Shown: in pieces, positions 28,382 through 37,226 of the stretch
How the letters are laid out: the number at the start of each line of letters is the position of its first letter
How positions within the stretch are numbered: position 1 is the first letter of the stretch
Assembly: GCF_000282135.1 (NCBI RefSeq)
Contig: NZ_AKJW01000035.1
Span: forward strand, 20,067 to 84,066
Direction: 5' to 3'
DNA from: Herbaspirillum sp. CF444
GTDB taxonomy: Bacteria > Pseudomonadota > Gammaproteobacteria > Burkholderiales > Burkholderiaceae_D
DNA: 64,000 bases
Made by a program: the position numbers and the translations under genes
The notes under the pieces: generated by a model
Seen by the model: only the letters and a program-made list of their open reading frames with translations
What the model was told of the DNA's origin: nothing
Database searches by the model: none

Positions 28382-29293
28382 TTAAACATCGCCTGCGCGC
28401 ATGATCAAGGTATTGAGAAATGCGCGTGCAGCTTCCGGCAAGGTACGTCCGGACAAGGATTGAATTTCCATTTGCAGCGTATTCATGTCGCGGTCGCGGA
28501 TCGGCAAGGCCACCAGCTGGCCGTTCTGAACCAGCTTGCGTATCGGCAGGCCCGCCGAGAATCCCACGCCGTCGCCGGAGAGCACAAATCCCAGCAGGGC
28601 GTTGATCGAGTCGCTGCTCAACGCCGGTTCCAGCAACAGATTCCTGCGACTGCAGCAGGCATCGATCAGGCGGCGCATGGTGATGTTCTTTTGCGGCAGC
28701 GCCAACGGGTAAGCGCTCAGTTCCGTCAGCACTACCTGCTTGCGTCCGGCCAGAGGATGGCCGGGGTGCATCACGGCGAGAATCGGCGCGCTCTGGGCGT
28801 ATTCCACCTTGATGTCGCGGTCCGGCGCCATGGTAAATGTCAGGCCGATATCGACCGCGCCTTCGCGGATCGCCTGCGCCACCTCGCCGGCGCTGCCGAC
28901 CGATAGCTGGAAGCGAATGCCGCCATGCTGGCGCCGGAAGAATTCGATCGCCGTCGGCAAAAAGTCCAGCGCGAAACCTTCGGTGCTGGCCAGCTTCACC
29001 TCGCCGCGCCGCAAGCCTTTCAACGCCAGCAACTCATTGCCGATGCGCTCGGTTTCCAGTTGCGCGCGCAAGGCGTGCGCGGCCAGCAACTCTCCCGCCG
29101 CATTCGGCTTCATGCCGCGCGACACGCGCTCGAACAAGGGCGTATCCAGTTCATCTTCCAGCCGGGCAATTTGGCGGCTGATGGCCGAAGACGCCACGTT
29201 CAGCGTCAGCGCCGCCTCGGTGATCGAACCCCGGTGCACCACTTCCAGAAAGTAGCGCACGGCGGTTTCTTGCAGGATACGGGTATTGGTCAT
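28382..29293 (-). CDS. LysR-family transcriptional regulator
   Basis: 303 residues. An N-terminal winged helix-turn-helix (about 8-67, with ITEAALTLNVASSAISRQIARLEDEL as the HTH core) is followed by a LysR substrate-binding domain (about 95-300). It is divergent from the MFS-amidase-RidA-YitT-oxidoreductase operon and shares with it a 180-bp promoter region carrying a dyad of the LysR-box type. It probably activates that operon when its substrate or an intermediate is present. A similar dyad lies upstream of the chemoreceptor at 34817. Confidence 0.9.
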   Translation of the reverse strand: MTNTRILQETAVRYFLEVVHRGSITEAALTLNVASSAISRQIARLEDELDTPLFERVSRGMKPNAAGELLAAHALRAQLETERIGNELLALKGLRRGEVKLASTEGFALDFLPTAIEFFRRQHGGIRFQLSVGSAGEVAQAIREGAVDIGLTFTMAPDRDIKVEYAQSAPILAVMHPGHPLAGRKQVVLTELSAYPLALPQKNITMRRLIDACCSRRNLLLEPALSSDSINALLGFVLSGDGVGFSAGLPIRKLVQNGQLVALPIRDRDMNTLQMEIQSLSGRTLPEAARAFLNTLIMRAGDV

Positions 29294-29313
29294 GCGGCCA
29301 TTTTAGGAGTGGT

Positions 29314-29328
29314 TTGCCGAATCGGCAA
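29314..29328. promoter_or_regulatory. Candidate LysR operator (dyad)
   Basis: TTGCCGA-A-TCGGCAA is a perfect 7-1-7 dyad of the T-N11-A type recognised by LysR-family proteins. It lies 21 bp from the LysR start codon and about 145 bp before the MFS start. The surrounding stretch of about 40 bp is roughly 80 percent identical by eye to 34628-34666. Confidence 0.6.
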
Positions 29329-29473
29329 TCGATTATTCGAAACATTGTTCTTGTTGCAAACCAGTGGCAATCGTAGGATGGACTCCATGCTGCATGCCGG
29401 TGTTGTCGCGACAGTCTGCGCGACCATGCCCTTGGCGTCAGCGAGCCAATTCCATTTGGGAAGGAAACCGAGC

Positions 29474-30706
29474 ATGAAGGCAGCGACAGAAACGGGCAAA
29501 TACAAGTATGTGGTGCTGGCCTTGCTGTATCTGGGCTGGTGCGTTTCTTATATCGACCGCGCTGCGATCACCTTTGCGGCGACCTACATTGCCGGCGAAT
29601 TTCAGCTCAAGCCTTCCGACCTGGGAATCTTGCTGAGCAGCTTCTTCCTCGGTTATTCGCTGCTGCAGTTGCCGGGAGGCTGGCTCGCCGACCGTTTCGG
29701 ATCGCGTCCGGTGATCGTGATCTCGATCCTGATGTGGTCGGTGTTTACCGCCTTTACCGGCCTGGCGTGGTCGATCTCCAGCCTGGTCGTCATCCGTTTC
29801 GTGTTCGGTCTCGGCGAAGGCGCATTTCCCGCCGCCAGCGTCAAAGGTGTGGCGGAAACCTTCGACAAGGAAGAGCGCCCCAAGATGTCATCGCTGCTGA
29901 TGTCGTCCAACTATGTCGGCAGCATGCTGGCGCCGCTGATCATTGCCCCGATGATCATCCAGTTCGGCTGGCGCAACGTATTCCATTACATCGGCATAGC
30001 CGGCCTGGTGTTTGCGCTGGTGTACTGGTTCGTGGTGAAGCCGGTCAGGGCGATCAAGGGCGACGCTGCGGCCGACGCGGAAAAGAAGGCCATCAACAAG
30101 GAGGCCTTCCGCGCTTTGCTGAAGACGCCGCTGATGTGGCAGATCGTGGCAGTCTGGTTCGGCCTCAGCATCGTCAACAAGGGACTGGATTCCTGGATGC
30201 CGACTTATCTCATGACCCAACGCGGCCTGAACCTGAAATCGGTCGGCTTGCTGTTGCCCTTGCCCTATGTGCTGGCCGGCATCGCCACGGCCATCGGCGG
30301 CTGGGTGATGATACGGTTTTTCGACGGGCGCGAACGCTATCTGCTGATCGGCAGCTCGATATTGACGGCGATCTTCGTGTATTGCATGTACACCTCCAAC
30401 AGCATCGCCGCCCTGATCACGTATCAGTGCATCGCCTACTTCTTCAAGTCCTTCGTCCTGGCAACCTGCATTGCACTGCCAACCAAGATGCTGCCCGCCA
30501 ATCTCATCGGCACCAGCATCGGCATGGTCAACCTGGGCGGTCAGTCGGCCGGTTTCATTTCACCGCTGGTGATCGGCTTCCTGGTCAGCGCCTTCAACAA
30601 TTACGATTACGCGTTTGGTTTCCTGATTGCCGCCGCCTGCTTCTCGGTGCTGGTCAGCCTGTTCATCCGCACCCTGAAATCGTCTGCCTACACTCAGCAC
30701 GCCTGA
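29474..30706 (+). CDS. MFS transporter, anion:cation symporter type
   Basis: 410 residues from ATG 29474 (AAGGAAA upstream). There are 12 predicted membrane segments. N-terminal features of the ACS family are visible: WCVSYIDRAAITFAATYI and GWLADRFGSRP in the loop between TM2 and TM3. The family moves organic anions such as sugar acids and aromatic acids with protons. It is the first gene of a run followed closely by amidase, RidA, YitT-like and FAD oxidoreductase genes, so it likely imports their substrate. Confidence 0.88.
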   Translation: MKAATETGKYKYVVLALLYLGWCVSYIDRAAITFAATYIAGEFQLKPSDLGILLSSFFLGYSLLQLPGGWLADRFGSRPVIVISILMWSVFTAFTGLAWSISSLVVIRFVFGLGEGAFPAASVKGVAETFDKEERPKMSSLLMSSNYVGSMLAPLIIAPMIIQFGWRNVFHYIGIAGLVFALVYWFVVKPVRAIKGDAAADAEKKAINKEAFRALLKTPLMWQIVAVWFGLSIVNKGLDSWMPTYLMTQRGLNLKSVGLLLPLPYVLAGIATAIGGWVMIRFFDGRERYLLIGSSILTAIFVYCMYTSNSIAALITYQCIAYFFKSFVLATCIALPTKMLPANLIGTSIGMVNLGGQSAGFISPLVIGFLVSAFNNYDYAFGFLIAAACFSVLVSLFIRTLKSSAYTQHA

Positions 30707-30733
30707 TCACATCCAGCCATCTCGAGGATACTT

Positions 30734-32257
30734 ATGCCGGACCACAGCATCGTTGAAAAAAGCGCAGTCACCCTGCGCGCATTGATCGGCGCGAAGCAGC
30801 TTTCCCCGGTGGAGTTGCTGGACGCCTGCATTGCCCGTATCGAAGATCTCAATCCCCGCATCAATGCCGTGACCGCGACCTGTTTCGAGCGCGCCCGCGG
30901 GGAGGCCAGACGCGCGGAACAGGCGGTCATGGCAGGCGCGCCGCTGGGCCTGCTGCATGGCTTGCCGATCGGCATCAAGGATCTGGAGGAAACCGAAGGA
31001 TTGCTGACCACCTATGGTTCGGCGCTCTACCGCAGCAATATTCCCGCGCGCGACAATGTGCTGGTGGCGCGGCTGCGCGCGGCCGGCGCCATCGTCACCG
31101 GCAAGACCAACGTCCCCGAAATGGGGGCCGGCGCCAACAGCCGCAATACGGTATGGGGTGCGACCGGCAATCCTTTTAATCCGCTGCTCAATGCCGGCGG
31201 CTCCTCGGGCGGTTCGGCGGCAGCGCTGGCAACCGACCTGCTGCCGCTATGCAGCGGTTCCGATACCGGCGGATCCTTGCGCATTCCGGCGGCCAAATGC
31301 GGCGTGGTCGGCTTTCGTCCGTCTCCCGGCCTGGTCCCCAGCGAACGCAAGTTGCTGGGCTGGACGCCGATCTCCGTCGTCGGGCCGATGGGACGCGACG
31401 TCGCCGATACCGTGCTGCAATTGCGCGCAACGGCCGGCATGGATTTCACCGATCCCTTGAGCTATCCGCTGGGCCACGATCCTTTTGCGACCTTGCCGGA
31501 CATCGACCTGTCGCAACTGCGCATCGGCTATACCGAAGACTTCGGCGTCTGCGATGTCGACAACGACATTCGCCAGGTCTTCCGCAACAAGATCGCCGCC
31601 ATCCGTCCCTACGTAAAAGTCTGCGAACAGATCAATGTCGACATGAGCGAGGCGCATCGCTGCTTCGACGTCATCCGTGCCGAGAGTTTCGTCGCCGGCT
31701 TTGAAGCTGCGTATCGCCGCGATCCATCCTCGCTGGGACCGAATACGCGTGCCAATTATGAATTGGGCGCCGCCATGACGCTGGCCGACAGCGCCTGGGC
31801 GCAAGCCGAGCAGACACGTATCTTCCGCCGTTTTCAGGCGCAGTTCGCCGACTTCGACCTGATCCTGTCGCCGACCACGCCGGTCTCGCCCTTCCCGTGG
31901 AGCGAGCTGTTCCTGAAACAGATCAACGGCATCGAGCTGGAAAATTACTACCGCTGGCTGGCGCTGACCTATGTGGTGACGCTGGCGACCAATCCATCCA
32001 TCTCGCTGCCTTGCGGCGTGGACCACAAACAAATGCCGTTCGGCCTGCAAGTGACGGGCGCTTTCCGCGCCGACGGCCGGCTTCTGGGCTGCGCCGCGGC
32101 ACTGGAACGTTTGTTCGACGGCAGCGACGAATTGCGCCGCCCGCGGCCGGACCTGCAGCAACTCCGGCGCAGCGAAGTCGACCTCACATCCATCGTTACC
32201 CATCCGCCGCGGCAGTCGGGCGGACCAGCAGACAGCGCCGGCGCTCCCGCGGTCTGA
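30734..32257 (+). CDS. Amidase-signature family hydrolase
   Basis: 507 residues, start at ATG 30734 with GAGGATA upstream. It carries the Ser-cisSer-Lys triad of the amidase signature family: Lys82 (GIKDLEETEG), Ser157/158 in GGSSGGSAAALA and nucleophile Ser181 in GSDTGGSLRIPA. Such enzymes hydrolyse carboxylic amides, ureas or carbamates. It follows the MFS gene by 27 bp. With RidA and a D-amino-acid-oxidase-like enzyme downstream, the pathway probably breaks an amide and then oxidises the amine released. The specific substrate is unknown. Confidence 0.9.
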   Translation: MPDHSIVEKSAVTLRALIGAKQLSPVELLDACIARIEDLNPRINAVTATCFERARGEARRAEQAVMAGAPLGLLHGLPIGIKDLEETEGLLTTYGSALYRSNIPARDNVLVARLRAAGAIVTGKTNVPEMGAGANSRNTVWGATGNPFNPLLNAGGSSGGSAAALATDLLPLCSGSDTGGSLRIPAAKCGVVGFRPSPGLVPSERKLLGWTPISVVGPMGRDVADTVLQLRATAGMDFTDPLSYPLGHDPFATLPDIDLSQLRIGYTEDFGVCDVDNDIRQVFRNKIAAIRPYVKVCEQINVDMSEAHRCFDVIRAESFVAGFEAAYRRDPSSLGPNTRANYELGAAMTLADSAWAQAEQTRIFRRFQAQFADFDLILSPTTPVSPFPWSELFLKQINGIELENYYRWLALTYVVTLATNPSISLPCGVDHKQMPFGLQVTGAFRADGRLLGCAAALERLFDGSDELRRPRPDLQQLRRSEVDLTSIVTHPPRQSGGPADSAGAPAV

Positions 32258-32340
32258 ACATCAGTTTCAGAGCGCCGGCGCGGCTTGATCGGCGCATTTG
32301 CAACACGCAGTCTTGCATTTTTCAAACAGAGAAAATCATC

Positions 32341-32691
32341 ATGAGCACCATCGCACGCATCAATACCAACACGCGCATGAGCCAGGTCGTCATGGCCAAC
32401 GGCTTCGCCTTTGTCTCCGGCCAGGTGCCGGATCACGCCGGCAGCGACATTGCACAGCAAACGCTGGAAGTGCTGGCGAAAGTGGATGCCTTGCTGCGTG
32501 CGCAAGACATCAGGCGTGAACAGATCGTCAGCGCCAACGTCTGGCTCAGCAGCCCGGCGCATTTCGGCGCATTCAATACGATCTTGGATCAATGGATTCC
32601 CTCCGGCCATGCACCGGCGCGCGCATGCGTCCAGGCGCTGCTGATGCTGCCGGGGCTCGATGTCGAAGTCGCGGTGATCGCCGCACTCTGA
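32341..32691 (+). CDS. RidA-family enamine/imine deaminase
   Basis: 116 residues. It has the RidA (YjgF/UK114) fold pattern with the carboxylate-binding arginine Arg94 in APARACVQA and the segments GFAFVSGQVP and ILDQWIPSG. RidA proteins hydrolyse reactive enamines or imines made by PLP enzymes and by amino-acid oxidases. Its place before a flavin amine/amino-acid oxidase fits removal of the imine product. The start ATG follows a clear leader of about 80 bp after the amidase gene. Confidence 0.85.
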   Translation: MSTIARINTNTRMSQVVMANGFAFVSGQVPDHAGSDIAQQTLEVLAKVDALLRAQDIRREQIVSANVWLSSPAHFGAFNTILDQWIPSGHAPARACVQALLMLPGLDVEVAVIAAL

Positions 32692-32722
32692 AGTTTGCGG
32701 CACACGGGGACTATTTTTCAAC

Positions 32723-33394
32723 ATGAGCGACATGGCCGCCAGGCATGCCGTCAACGCAGCCAAGGATGCGGCCAAGGATGCGGCGATTCCGCATTCCTTC
32801 TTCGAAGATCTGGTGGCGGTGCTGGCAGGCACTCTGCTGATCTCATTCGGCCTGGCGCTGTACAGGCAAGTCGGCATTCTGACCGGCGGCACGGCGGGCA
32901 TGTCATTTCTGCTGCACTACGCTACCGGTCATTCCTTCGGCGCGATTTTCTTCGTGCTGAACCTGCCGTTCTATGCCTTGTCCTTGCGCCGCATGGGATG
33001 GAACTTTACCTTGCGCACCTTCGCCGGCGTAGCGCTGATTGCGATATTTTCAGAATTGCATACGCGCCTGCTGCTCACGGGCACCGGTCACGCCCTCGCG
33101 ACGCTCAATCCCTTCTATGTCGCCGTCATTGGCGGCCTGATCATGGGCGTCGGCTTCATTGCGCTGTTCCGCCATCGCACCAGCCTTGGCGGCGTCAATA
33201 TCGTCGCCCTGTATTTGCAGGATCGCTATGGCATGCGTGCCGGCTGGGTATTGATGGGCGTCGACCTTTGCATCGTATTGTGCGCCTTGTTGCTGGTGTC
33301 GTCTGAAAGGGTGGCGGCATCGGTAGTGGGCGCGGTCACGATCAATCTGTTGATCGCCATGAATCACCGACCCGGGCGTTACACCGGAAATTGA
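32723..33394 (+). CDS. YitT-family integral membrane protein
   Basis: 223 residues. A soluble N-terminus with an AAKDAAKDAA repeat precedes five to six membrane segments of the YitT/DUF161 type (for example VGILTGGTAGMSFLLHYATG after TM1 and LGGVNIVALYLQDRYG later). The family is widespread and its biochemical function is unclear; transport is suspected. It lies 31 bp after ridA and 53 bp before the oxidoreductase, so it is probably co-transcribed and may move a substrate or product of the pathway. Confidence 0.75.
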   Translation: MSDMAARHAVNAAKDAAKDAAIPHSFFEDLVAVLAGTLLISFGLALYRQVGILTGGTAGMSFLLHYATGHSFGAIFFVLNLPFYALSLRRMGWNFTLRTFAGVALIAIFSELHTRLLLTGTGHALATLNPFYVAVIGGLIMGVGFIALFRHRTSLGGVNIVALYLQDRYGMRAGWVLMGVDLCIVLCALLLVSSERVAASVVGAVTINLLIAMNHRPGRYTGN

Positions 33395-33447
33395 CACGGC
33401 AAGCGATTCGGCGACTGAGCCGGCTTTTATCCAGAAGGAATCTACCT

Positions 33448-34605
33448 ATGCAAGATCATCCGTCCTCTTCCTCCGGCGCTGCGGCGCAAGCGGATTTCCT
33501 GATCATCGGCGCGGGCATTGCCGGCGCATCCATCGCCTACTGGTTGGCGCCGCATGCCAGCGTCATCGTGCTGGAACGCGAAACCCAGCCCGGTTATCAC
33601 AGCACCGGCCGTTCCGCGGCGCTCTATATGGAAAGCTACGGCCCGCCGCAAGTGCGCGCCTTGACTTGCGCCAGTCGCGCGTTCTTCGACCATCCGCCGC
33701 CAGGTTTTACGGAACATCCGTTGCTGACGCCACGCGGCGCGCTCTTCATCGCCCGGCCCGATCAGCTGGACCAACTCGACGCCCATGAAGCGATCGTGCG
33801 TTCGGTATCGGACAAGGTGCAACGATTGAACGCCGACCAGGCATGCGCCCGCGTACCGGTGCTCCGGCGTGAAGACATCGGCGGCGCAATCTACGAGGAA
33901 GACGCGGCCGACATCGACGTGAACGGCTTGCACCAAGGCTTCTTGCGTGGCGCGCGCGCCGCCGGCGCGCGGGTCGTTTGCGATGCCGGCGTGCTTGCCC
34001 TGGCTTACGCAGATGATCAATGGCAGGTATCGACCTCGCAAGGAACATTCCGCGCGCCGGTGGTGATCAATGCTGCCGGAGCATGGGCTGACGTGGTTGG
34101 AAAAATGGCCGGTGCGAAACCAATCGGGCTGGTGCCAAAACGCCGTTCGGCATTCACCTTTGCCGTCGATGTTGCGCATGACAGTGCTGCCTGGCCGATG
34201 TTCATGAACGTCGACGAATCCTTTTACGTCAAGCCGGACGCGGGACTGTTGTTGGGATCGCCGGCCAATGCCGACCCGGTCGAACCGCACGACGTTCAGG
34301 CGGAAGAGCTGGATATCGCCATCGCCATCGATCAGATCCAGAACGCAACGACGCTCGCCATTCGCCGGCCGTCGCACGTCTGGGCCGGCTTGCGTTCTTT
34401 TGTCGACGACGGCAGTTTTGTCGGTGGCTTCGATGACGCGCTGAAAGGTTTTTTCTGGGCCGCGGGGCAAGGCGGTTATGGCATCCAGACCGCGCCGGCG
34501 GCAGGGGAAACCTATGCCGCGCTGGCACGCGGTCTTCCGGTGCCGGCGCCTATCGCAAGCTTCGGCGTCAAGGCAGAGGCGTTGAGCCGCGACCGCATCC
34601 GCTAA
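33448..34605 (+). CDS. FAD-dependent oxidoreductase, D-amino-acid dehydrogenase/DAO family
   Basis: 385 residues from ATG 33448, with AAGGAA before it. The N-terminal dinucleotide fold FLIIGAGIAGASIAYW (about 17-32) is followed by the acidic end of strand 2 (VLERE) and the DAO signature around HSTGRSAALY. The C-terminus has the second FAD-binding segment GFFWAAGQGGYGIQTAPAAG. Family members oxidise D-amino acids, glycine, sarcosine or other amines to imines; the upstream RidA would hydrolyse these. It is the last gene of the LysR-controlled run. Confidence 0.85.
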   Translation: MQDHPSSSSGAAAQADFLIIGAGIAGASIAYWLAPHASVIVLERETQPGYHSTGRSAALYMESYGPPQVRALTCASRAFFDHPPPGFTEHPLLTPRGALFIARPDQLDQLDAHEAIVRSVSDKVQRLNADQACARVPVLRREDIGGAIYEEDAADIDVNGLHQGFLRGARAAGARVVCDAGVLALAYADDQWQVSTSQGTFRAPVVINAAGAWADVVGKMAGAKPIGLVPKRRSAFTFAVDVAHDSAAWPMFMNVDESFYVKPDAGLLLGSPANADPVEPHDVQAEELDIAIAIDQIQNATTLAIRRPSHVWAGLRSFVDDGSFVGGFDDALKGFFWAAGQGGYGIQTAPAAGETYAALARGLPVPAPIASFGVKAEALSRDRIR

Positions 34606-34630
34606 GGGAAACGGCCGGCCTGGCAATGGT

Positions 34631-34645
34631 TTGCCATATCGGCAA
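34631..34645. promoter_or_regulatory. Second candidate LysR operator, upstream of chemoreceptor
   Basis: TTGCCATATCGGCAA keeps the TTGCC-N5-GGCAA core of the dyad at 29314-29328. About 40 bp around it resemble the LysR-MFS promoter region, including TTATTC and ATTG at matching distances. It lies about 170 bp before the chemoreceptor start. The same regulator may therefore control the receptor. Confidence 0.45.
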
Positions 34646-34816
34646 GCATTTATTCTCAATATTGATATGGCTGGCACGTGCAGAGACTTCTAGAATCCGG
34701 AGTGACTTTGACGCGGCGAGGGTGATCGTCATCAAGGTATTTTTCCGGGGCAGGATTAAAGCATGTCCTGTTTCTCATGGCGTTATATAAAGCTGGTCTT
34801 GATTACGGAACACTTC

Positions 34817-36361
34817 ATGTTCAGAAATATAAAAATAGGTCCGCGACTAGGGGGTGGTTTTTCTGTCGTGCTGGTATTTTCGATGCTGGTCGCGGGTATC
34901 GGTATTTTGCGTTTGAAAACGGTGACGGAAGAGACCCGTTCCATGATGGACCAGCCATTGCGTTCGGAACGGCTCGTCTCGGAATGGAATACCCTGCTGC
35001 TCAATGCGATTCAACGCACGACCTCCGTCGTAAAAAGCAAGGATCCCGAGCTGGACGCTTTCTTGTCGAAGGAGGCGGCGCAGTCCAGCAAGGCTTCTGC
35101 CGATACCCTGGCGCAAGTTGAGAAACTGCTTTCCACTGACGATGAACGTCGCTTGTTCAAGGACATCAACGACTATCGCAAGAAGTTTTTAACAGTCAGG
35201 GACAGTATTTACAAACTGAAGAAGGACGGCAATGCCGACGAGATCGCGCGCATTTTTGACGCCGAATATCTTCCCGTTGCCAAGGCGACCCAGGATGCCA
35301 TGCGCAAGCTCCTGGACTTCGAGCGCGACAGAATCGATTCCATCGCCCAGCATGTCGAAAATACGGCAGAAAACAGCCGGCAGCTGATTCTTGTGTTTGA
35401 AGCAGTCATTCTGTTGGCGGGCATCTCCTTTTCAATCATGCTGACCAGGAGCATCACGCGTCCGATTGACCTGGCTTTGAAAATTTCCAAGCAGGTTTCT
35501 TCCGGAGATTTGACCTCAACGGCGACAATCGTCAGCAAGGACGAAGTGGGCGAACTCGTCATGTCGCTACAGAAAATGAGCGAACAATTGCACGTCATCG
35601 TCTCGAATGTGCGCAACGGCGCCGACAGCATTGCCATTGCATCCGGGGAAATCGCATCGGGAAACCTGGATCTTTCGTCGCGAACCGAGGAACAGGCCGG
35701 CGCGTTGGAAGAAACTGCCGCCTCCGTCGAGCAATTGACTTCGAGCGTCGGCAAGAATGCGGAGAATTCCGGCAAGGCGCACCAACTTGTCACGTCTGCC
35801 GCCGAAGTGGTCGGCGAAGGCGGCGACGTCATGTCCCAACTGATACAAACGATGAATACGATCAATGAATCGTCCCGGAAGATCGTTGACATCATCAGCG
35901 TCATCGACGGCATCGCTTTTCAGACCAATATTCTTGCGCTGAATGCCGCGGTCGAGGCTGCTCGCGCGGGGGAGCAGGGACGAGGTTTTGCCGTGGTTGC
36001 CTCTGAAGTTCGCGGACTGGCCCAGCGTTCCGCAACTGCGGCGAAAGAAATCAAGATCCTCATCAATGAATCGGTGGAAAAGGTCGCCTCGGGCAGCAAA
36101 CTGGTGGAGCAGGCCGGCGCGACCATGGACAAGGTCGTCGGCAGCGTCCAAAGCGCAAACACGCTGGTCAGGGAGATCAATTCAGCCAGCCAGGAACAGG
36201 CCGACGGCATCAAACAGGTCAATCAGGCGATCTCCCAGATGGACGGCGTAACGCAGCAAAACGCGGCGCTGGTTGAAGAGGCTGCCGCCGCGGCCCATTC
36301 ATTGGAGGATCAGGCAAAGAAATTGAAGCAGTTGGTGAGCGTGTTTAAATTGACGTCTTAA
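34817..36361 (+). CDS. Methyl-accepting chemotaxis protein, Tar/Tsr-like topology
   Basis: 514 residues from ATG 34817. TM1 at about 14-33, a periplasmic four-helix-bundle-type sensor (35-188), TM2 at about 190-210, HAMP (211-263) and a canonical signalling domain with the tip [30 protein letters not shown] at about 367-396. There is no C-terminal CheR-binding pentapeptide; it ends VFKLTS. The upstream region carries a copy of the LysR-type dyad found before the MFS-amidase operon, so the ligand may be that operon's substrate. The downstream paaF gene is convergent. Confidence 0.92.
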   Translation: MFRNIKIGPRLGGGFSVVLVFSMLVAGIGILRLKTVTEETRSMMDQPLRSERLVSEWNTLLLNAIQRTTSVVKSKDPELDAFLSKEAAQSSKASADTLAQVEKLLSTDDERRLFKDINDYRKKFLTVRDSIYKLKKDGNADEIARIFDAEYLPVAKATQDAMRKLLDFERDRIDSIAQHVENTAENSRQLILVFEAVILLAGISFSIMLTRSITRPIDLALKISKQVSSGDLTSTATIVSKDEVGELVMSLQKMSEQLHVIVSNVRNGADSIAIASGEIASGNLDLSSRTEEQAGALEETAASVEQLTSSVGKNAENSGKAHQLVTSAAEVVGEGGDVMSQLIQTMNTINESSRKIVDIISVIDGIAFQTNILALNAAVEAARAGEQGRGFAVVASEVRGLAQRSATAAKEIKILINESVEKVASGSKLVEQAGATMDKVVGSVQSANTLVREINSASQEQADGIKQVNQAISQMDGVTQQNAALVEEAAAAAHSLEDQAKKLKQLVSVFKLTS

Positions 36362-36418
36362 AACCATCGATGCACAGGATGCGACCAAGCACGCAGGAAG
36401 CGATGTTTATCCACTTCA

Positions 36419-37213
36419 TCAACGCCCCACAAACTGCGCCGTCCGCTTCTCCCTGAACGCCAGAATCCCTTCGCGCCTATCCTCGCTCGCCGCCAGCAAC
36501 GAGAAGGATTTTCGCTCCAGATTCAATCCCGCCTCCAGGCCAAGCTCATAAGACTTGAGCATGGCCTCCTTCGCCAGTCGCAAAGCCAGCGGGGACTTGG
36601 TGGCGATGGTGTTGGCCAGCGCCACCGTGCGTTCCAGCGTTTGCTCGTCGTCGGCGACTTCGGCAATCAATCCCGCCGCCAGCGCATCGTCGGCCGACAG
36701 GAATTCGCCGCTGAGCACCATCTTCATCGCCAATGGTTTGCCGACGGTGCGGATCAGGCGCTGCGTGCCGCCCGCGCCGGGGATGGTGCCGAGGTTGATT
36801 TCCGGCTGACCGATCTTGGCGCTGCGACCGGCGATCGCGATGTCGGCGTGCATCAGCATTTCGCAACCCGCGCCCAGCGCGTAGCCGTTGACGGCGGCGA
36901 GCAAGGGCTTGGAGAAATTCGCGATGGTTTTCCAGTATTGCGGACGGATGTCGAGCAGGGCGCCGATGGCGTCGGTTTGCGCCATTTCATTGATGTCGGC
37001 GCCGGCGGCAAACACCTTCGCGCCGCCGGTGACGACGACGGCGCGGATGCCGTCGTCGGCTTCCGCCTGCGTCAGCTCGGCGGCGATTTCGCGCAGGCTG
37101 TTGTTGCGCAGCGCATTGCGCACGTCAGGACGGTTGAGCGTGATCAGCAGCACGTGCGCGCCGACGCGTTCGGTCAGGATGTCCTGATGGCTTGATGTGG
37201 CTTGCTCGGTCAT
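36419..37213 (-). CDS. paaF: 2,3-dehydroadipyl-CoA hydratase (enoyl-CoA hydratase) PaaF
   Basis: 264 residues from ATG 37211-37213; the frame extends upstream, but the extension overlaps paaJ and has no hydratase character. Crotonase fold with the oxyanion-hole segment NGYALGAGCEML, the catalytic-type glutamate in IGQPEINLGTIPGAGGTQRL and VFAAGADINEM. It hydrates 2,3-dehydroadipyl-CoA in the lower phenylacetate pathway. It is the last gene of the long paa run, 13 bp after paaJ. A general short-chain enoyl-CoA hydratase role cannot be excluded from sequence alone, but context favours PaaF. Confidence 0.88.
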   Translation of the reverse strand: MTEQATSSHQDILTERVGAHVLLITLNRPDVRNALRNNSLREIAAELTQAEADDGIRAVVVTGGAKVFAAGADINEMAQTDAIGALLDIRPQYWKTIANFSKPLLAAVNGYALGAGCEMLMHADIAIAGRSAKIGQPEINLGTIPGAGGTQRLIRTVGKPLAMKMVLSGEFLSADDALAAGLIAEVADDEQTLERTVALANTIATKSPLALRLAKEAMLKSYELGLEAGLNLERKSFSLLAASEDRREGILAFREKRTAQFVGR

Positions 37214-37226
37214 GGTGAGTCGCCGC

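Noticed and set aside
34670..34686. TGGCACG resembling a sigma-54 -24 element before the chemoreceptor
   Set aside because: There is no TTGC-like -12 element at the required distance.
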